The notes under the pieces: generated by a model | Told to the model about the DNA's origin: nothing | Databases searched by the model: none | The model's input: only the letters and a program-made list of their open reading frames with translations | Shown here: positions 60,241 through 64,000 of the stretch, piece after piece | How positions within the stretch are numbered: the stretch's first letter is position 1 | How the letters are laid out: each line of letters begins with the position of its first letter | NCBI GenBank assembly: GCA_964460905.1 | Contig: CAYWRM010000001.1 | Location: forward strand, 209,039 to 273,038 | Length of the DNA: 64,000 bases | Direction: 5' to 3' | Origin: GCA-002708315 sp964460905 | GTDB lineage: Bacteria > Bacteroidota > Bacteroidia > Bacteroidales > F082 | Position numbers and translations under genes: made by a program

Positions 60241-62325
60241 ATGTCAAAAAATCTATACATAGCAGCTGCTGAAGCCGATGCTGGTAAATCGATGATAATA
60301 CTGGGTATAATGGATTTTCTATCGAGGCACATTAAAAAAATAGGCTTCTTCCGACCAATAGTAGGCTCTAGTGAAGTTGTGGACAATCACATTCGGCTAA
60401 TTTCATCGCACTATAATCTTGCTTTTAATTATGAATCAATGTACGGGTTAACAAGCAGTGAGATGAATAATTTTCATAGGATTGGGGATACTGAAGGTAT
60501 ACAAACTACTATTCTTAATAAATATATGATGCTTGAAGCAGAATGTGATTTTATTTTAGTTGAAGGTAGTGATTATAGAGGCCATTTAAGTACATATGAA
60601 TTTGATTTTAATTTGAGAGTTGCAAATAATCTTGGATGTCCGATTATTGCGGTTGTAAGTGGTTATAAAAAGGATATTTCAGAGGTTGCGGTTTCGATTC
60701 AAATACTCAGAGATACTCTTGCACGAGAAAAATGCTTGCAAATCGGCACAATTGTTAACAGAGTTCATAAAGAAGATGTTAATGAGGTTAAGCAATTGTT
60801 GGGTAACCTTATGCCTGATAATGAGATAAGTTTTACAATTCCAAATGACCCTTTTTTGCAGAAATTAACAATGCGTCAGATTAAGGATGCAATTAATGCA
60901 AAGCAGTTTTACGGTGATGAGGATAGCCTTAGCTATGATGTTGGAGATTTTAAGATAGGAGCTATGAATATTGAGAATGTATTGCAGAAAGTAAGTGCAG
61001 GTACATTAGTAATAGTTCCCGGTGATAGACTTGATGTGCTAATGGGATTAACATTAACATTGTTAAGTGATAATTTTCCTAAAATTGCAGGTATATTACT
61101 TACATGTGTAAAACCTCAGGACCAATTTAAGGAACTAATATATGGATTGAAAAAATTACCTGTTGCTATACTCTCCGTTGAGTCGGATACATTTGTTGCT
61201 GCAGCTAATATAAATAATGTAAGACCAATACTATTGCCTCAAAATGAGCAACGACTTGCTACAGCTCTTGGCCTTTTTGAAAAGTATGTTAATACTGAAG
61301 AATTAGCTAAAAAGATTGCCATAGCAAAATCTAATGTTGTTACACCTTTAATGTTTGAATATGAGCTTTTTAACAGGGCTAAACAAAATCGAAAACATAT
61401 TGTATTGCCCGAAGGAAATGATGACAGGGTATTACGTGCAGCAAGCATATTATTAAAAAGAAATGTAGTTGATATTACATTGCTTGGAAACGAAGATGAA
61501 ATATTTAAAAGAGCAGATATATTACACATTAGCTTGAAAGGAGCATTTGTAATTGATCCGTATGATAATGACCTTATTGGAGAATACTCTTCTGAATATT
61601 ACCAACTGCGAAAGCATAAGGGCATAACAAAGGAAATAGCTACAGAAACCATGTATGATGTTAGTTATTTTGGTACTATGATGGTACATAAGGGGCATGC
61701 TGATGGAATGGTTTCGGGAGCTGCTCATACAACTCAGCATACTATTAGGCCTGCATTTGAATTTATTAAAACAAAACCAGGTATTTCAATTGTGTCTAGT
61801 TCATTTTTTATGTGTCTTGAAGACAGGGTGCTGGTTTATGGTGATTGTGCTGTTAATCCAAACCCCAATGCTGAGCAACTTGCTGACATTGCCATTAGTT
61901 CATCTGAAACAGCTGCTATGTTTGGTATTGAGCCCAGAATTGCTATGCTCTCTTATTCAACCGGGAGTTCTGGTAAAGGTAAGGAGGTGGAAAAAGTGAG
62001 AGAGGCTACAGAAATAGTCAGGCTGCGTCGTCCTGATTTAAAAACGGAAGGACCTATACAGTATGATGCAGCAATTGATGCATCAGTAGCAAAAACAAAA
62101 ATGCCTGATAGTAAAGTTGCCGGGAAAGCTACAATATTTATTTTCCCCGATCTGAATACCGGAAATAATACCTATAAAGCAGTTCAGCGATCAGCTAATG
62201 CAGTAGCAATTGGGCCTGTATTACAAGGTTTGAATAAGCCTGTTAATGATTTAAGCCGCGGTTGTTTAGTAGCCGATATCGTAAATACAGTCGTTATTAC
62301 AGCAATACAGGCACAGGAGTTATAG
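60241..62325 (+). CDS. pta: Phosphate acetyltransferase (long form)
   Basis: 694 residues. Converts acetyl-CoA and phosphate to acetyl phosphate, the first step of acetate fermentation. Three domains: an N-terminal BioD-like P-loop domain (1-210, AAAEADAGKSMIILGIMDFL), a middle DRTGG domain (about 215-340) and the C-terminal catalytic domain (about 365-690: KHIVLPEGNDDRVLRAASIL, GMVSGAAHTTQHTIRPAF, and SYSTGSSGKGKEVEKVREA). Full length. The acetate kinase gene, usually next door in this phylum, is not in the following sequence. Confidence 0.93.
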   Translation: MSKNLYIAAAEADAGKSMIILGIMDFLSRHIKKIGFFRPIVGSSEVVDNHIRLISSHYNLAFNYESMYGLTSSEMNNFHRIGDTEGIQTTILNKYMMLEAECDFILVEGSDYRGHLSTYEFDFNLRVANNLGCPIIAVVSGYKKDISEVAVSIQILRDTLAREKCLQIGTIVNRVHKEDVNEVKQLLGNLMPDNEISFTIPNDPFLQKLTMRQIKDAINAKQFYGDEDSLSYDVGDFKIGAMNIENVLQKVSAGTLVIVPGDRLDVLMGLTLTLLSDNFPKIAGILLTCVKPQDQFKELIYGLKKLPVAILSVESDTFVAAANINNVRPILLPQNEQRLATALGLFEKYVNTEELAKKIAIAKSNVVTPLMFEYELFNRAKQNRKHIVLPEGNDDRVLRAASILLKRNVVDITLLGNEDEIFKRADILHISLKGAFVIDPYDNDLIGEYSSEYYQLRKHKGITKEIATETMYDVSYFGTMMVHKGHADGMVSGAAHTTQHTIRPAFEFIKTKPGISIVSSSFFMCLEDRVLVYGDCAVNPNPNAEQLADIAISSSETAAMFGIEPRIAMLSYSTGSSGKGKEVEKVREATEIVRLRRPDLKTEGPIQYDAAIDASVAKTKMPDSKVAGKATIFIFPDLNTGNNTYKAVQRSANAVAIGPVLQGLNKPVNDLSRGCLVADIVNTVVITAIQAQEL

Positions 62326-62384
62326 GAATATTGTATCTGAGTTCGATTAAACTATAAATCAGCGCGTTAAAACAATATTACTTT

Positions 62385-62455
62385 GGAGTATTGGAGGTGT
62401 GGAGTATTGATCAACTATAAAATTCCACTACTCTATCACTCCATTTTTATGAATG
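62385..62455. repeat. Purine-rich / pyrimidine-rich inverted intergenic element C
   Basis: GGAGTATTGGAGGTGTGGAG on the left and CCACTACTCTATCACTCC on the right with a short A+T-rich middle. It follows pta and may act as its transcript-end hairpin. Same design as elements A, B and D. Confidence 0.45.
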
Positions 62456-62484
62456 CAAGTACAAATTATTACCTCAAATTCACA

Positions 62485-63297
62485 TTAATAAGTTTTATGG
62501 GCTAGTCTTTTTCTCATCATTGGGATACTGACAAAAACAAAAAGTAAATTGATTGAGATTGGGCCAAATATTGTCCACCATAACGAAATATCAATGGCAA
62601 TAGACATAAAATACAATCCCCACCAAAATAAAATTTCACCTGCATAATTCGGATATTTTATTATTGTCCAAACTCCGCGTTGTAATTTTTCGGTTTTACT
62701 GTTTCCTGCTTTAATATGTCTTCTTAATGTATCATCTGCGGTTTTTTCAAGATATATTCCTCCCATTGTAAAAACTACAGCAATTACAGTTAACCATGAA
62801 TTTGGAGAAGTAACTGAAGAGTTAAATGCATAAAAAACAGGTGTTAATCCTAAGAACACTAATGTAGTTGGTAACAAGTGAATTGCCATAAAGCTAGTAG
62901 GCCAATAAAATTTGCCTGTTCTTTTTTTAATGTTAACATATCGCCAGTCTTCATCTTCCATTCCATCCCATTTCAATATCCAGTTCCAAGTTAAACGAGT
63001 ACCCCAAATCACAATTATTACCCACATTATTTTGTAATAAAAATCAATTTGTCCCGAGTTAAAGAGCCAATATATACCAATAAAAATTGGTGCCGCACTC
63101 CAATATGGGTCGTAGATACTTGAATTTTTATACTTAAAGCTAAATAAAAAGATTATTACTGTAGCTACTAAATCTGCCAAAGCTGTTTTCCACAATATAT
63201 TTGTAATGAGAGCGTATTTTAATGTTAGCATTGCAGCAAATAGTGCAATAATATAAATTACTAATATATGGAGCAGATCTTTAACTTTCTGTTTCAT
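62485..63297 (-). CDS. DUF1295 (steroid 5-alpha-reductase-like) membrane protein
   Basis: 270 residues, six or seven membrane helices. The C-terminal pattern FYLEK-like GIYLEKTADDTLRRHIKAGN, then GVWTIIKYPNYAGEILFWWGLY, is the DUF1295 / isoprenylcysteine methyltransferase-like signature shared with 3-oxo-5-alpha-steroid 4-dehydrogenases, probably binding NADPH or SAM. WSAAPIFIGIYW near residue 67 is also typical. Acts on an unknown lipid-like substrate in the inner membrane. Monocistronic, convergent with pta. Confidence 0.85.
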   Translation of the reverse strand: MKQKVKDLLHILVIYIIALFAAMLTLKYALITNILWKTALADLVATVIIFLFSFKYKNSSIYDPYWSAAPIFIGIYWLFNSGQIDFYYKIMWVIIVIWGTRLTWNWILKWDGMEDEDWRYVNIKKRTGKFYWPTSFMAIHLLPTTLVFLGLTPVFYAFNSSVTSPNSWLTVIAVVFTMGGIYLEKTADDTLRRHIKAGNSKTEKLQRGVWTIIKYPNYAGEILFWWGLYFMSIAIDISLWWTIFGPISINLLFVFVSIPMMRKRLAHKTY

Positions 63298-63420
63298 TGT
63301 TATTTAGAATGTAATTTGTGTTTAGAAGCAGGTTTAGAATAATTATAGGTTTTAATCAGTTCTAAACCTTAGCCTATTTTAAATAAAGACCTTTAAGCGC
63401 TATTATCTTTTAATAACAAC

Positions 63421-63798
63421 TTATGCCTGAATACCAGCAGGTCCTTTATATTCTGCATTGCTAAATGCAAGAATAGGGTAAAAAATAAAATTTAATAATA
63501 ATAGCCCAATTGTAAAGCCTACTCCCTTTCCAAAACTTATCGAAAGGAGGTTTGTCATCCAAATAGCAAAAATTATATTTACACCTGGAATTAAAAACAG
63601 AAGTAGCCACCACCAGGGTTTTCCTACAATCTCTAATAATATTATTGTATTGTAGATAGGTATAATTGCTGCCCAACCCGGTTTTCCGGCTTTTTCAAAA
63701 ATACGCCAGTATACGTAAATGTAGAAAATAATAATAAAAACAATAAATAACCATGATCCTGAACCAAGACCATCAAAATCGTGCATTTCATTTTCCAT
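63421..63798 (-). CDS. DUF5684-like small membrane protein
   Basis: 125 residues from the ATG at 63798 (MENEMHDFDGLGSG). The frame is open to 63825, but a minus-strand TACCTTTG box (63830-63823) overlaps that longer start, so the transcript should begin after it. Three membrane helices (about 16-33, 52-76, 83-105). The run FEKAGKPGWAAIIPIYNTIILLEIVGKPWWW is the signature of DUF5684 proteins, some of which are fused to signal peptidase I; the peptidase part is absent here. Function unknown. Confidence 0.75.
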   Translation of the reverse strand: MENEMHDFDGLGSGSWLFIVFIIIFYIYVYWRIFEKAGKPGWAAIIPIYNTIILLEIVGKPWWWLLLFLIPGVNIIFAIWMTNLLSISFGKGVGFTIGLLLLNFIFYPILAFSNAEYKGPAGIQA

Positions 63799-63822
63799 AG
63801 CAGAAATTTTAAAGTTAGACAT

Positions 63823-63830
63823 CAAAGGTA
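63823..63830 (-). promoter_or_regulatory. -7 element TACCTTTG of the DUF5684-like gene
   Basis: Exact TAnnTTTG match on the minus strand, 25 bases before the ATG at 63798. Decides the start of that gene. Confidence 0.5.
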
Positions 63831-63839
63831 TAAAAAATT

Positions 63840-63960
63840 TTGAGTTGGAAGTTAGAATTGTCGGAAGTCAGAAGTCATAAGTTGGGAGTTTGAAGGTGGG
63901 AAATGTCAATGCCTAAATAACGTTGACCGTTTTCAAACTCTCGTTTTCCAACTCAATCAA
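63840..63960. repeat. Purine-rich / pyrimidine-rich inverted element D
   Basis: Left part GAGTTGGAAGTTAG with GTCGGAAGTCAGAAGTC repeats and GGGAGTTTGAAGG; right part TTCAAACTCTCG and TTCCAACTCAA are complements of GAGTTTGAA and GAGTTGGAA. The right arm overlaps the last codons of the partial gene at 63913. Same design as elements A to C. Confidence 0.45.
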
Positions 63961-64000
63961 ATCATTTTCAGTATATTTACTTCCTTCTCTTTCAGAAACC
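63913..64000 (-). CDS. C-terminal end of a gene entering from the right edge
   Basis: Minus-strand frame open from the window edge to a TAG at 63915-63913, reading VSEREGSKYTENDLIELENE then SLKTVNVI. 28 codons with a normal charged, helical composition suggest real coding sequence, but no family can be named. Its last codons form the right arm of element D. Confidence 0.45.
   Translation of the reverse strand, partial: VSEREGSKYTENDLIELENESLKTVNVI

Overview
The window is about 33 percent G+C and carries many hallmarks of a Bacteroidota genome, probably Bacteroidales/Marinilabiliales-like. These include gldE and gldD beside ssb, a protein with a C-terminal type IX secretion (T9SS) sorting domain, the ExbB/ExbD/ExbD cluster, no Shine-Dalgarno leaders, and promoters of the Bacteroidota type (TTG, about 19-20 bases, TAnnTTTG). 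No plasmid, phage or rRNA genes are visible. Most of the window is ordinary chromosome.

Layout. 1-6900: a partial TolC-family channel, an outer-membrane barrel, a GT9 glycosyltransferase, two exported proteins (one T9SS cargo) and a metallo-beta-lactamase-fold hydrolase. 7080-13710: a very large propeller/barrel surface protein, a half-size TSUP transporter and a B12-dependent ribonucleotide reductase. 13849-21620: tRNA-Ser, the proton-channel cluster, a CPBP protease, DusB, a HAD phosphatase and two tandem lipoproteins built only of Cache domains. 31000-35200: a GABA-catabolism pair whose aminotransferase has lost its middle, then RNA-binding and cold-shock proteins. 35238-41939: a leftward run of pseudouridine synthase, TadA, symporter, membrane Schlafen-like protein and QueG, then RuvB. 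42254-51845: universal-stress pair, beta-mannosidase, RNase E/G, a 29-residue ribosomal-type protein, HU, Ssb, GldE and GldD. 51846-64000: an M64 peptidase, a complete RND efflux operon, an acetyltransferase, Pta and two membrane proteins.

The unusual part is 21733-30831, directly behind a CAT-anticodon tRNA. It is a one-directional array of unrelated small genes. Each gene is followed within a few bases by a long imperfect inverted repeat that starts with ..AAC and usually ends AACG|TT... For most units, the 10 bases at the 5' boundary are the reverse complement of the 10 bases that open the inverted repeat behind the same gene: 10/10 for two units, 9/10 for three, 8/10 for one. That is the R'/R'' relation of integron gene cassettes (attC sites). 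No integron integrase is in the window, so it looks like a cassette cluster lacking an integrase (CALIN-like) in a Bacteroidota chromosome. Its cargo includes an avidin-family biotin-binding protein with every contact residue kept but no signal peptide, a Shedu-type anti-phage nuclease, a ParDE toxin-antitoxin pair, a serine beta-lactamase-like hydrolase with a VanZ-like protein, a frameshifted 5' fragment of an OLD-family nuclease, and several unknown membrane or exported proteins. A 59-base palindromic repeat occurs three times, only in this island.
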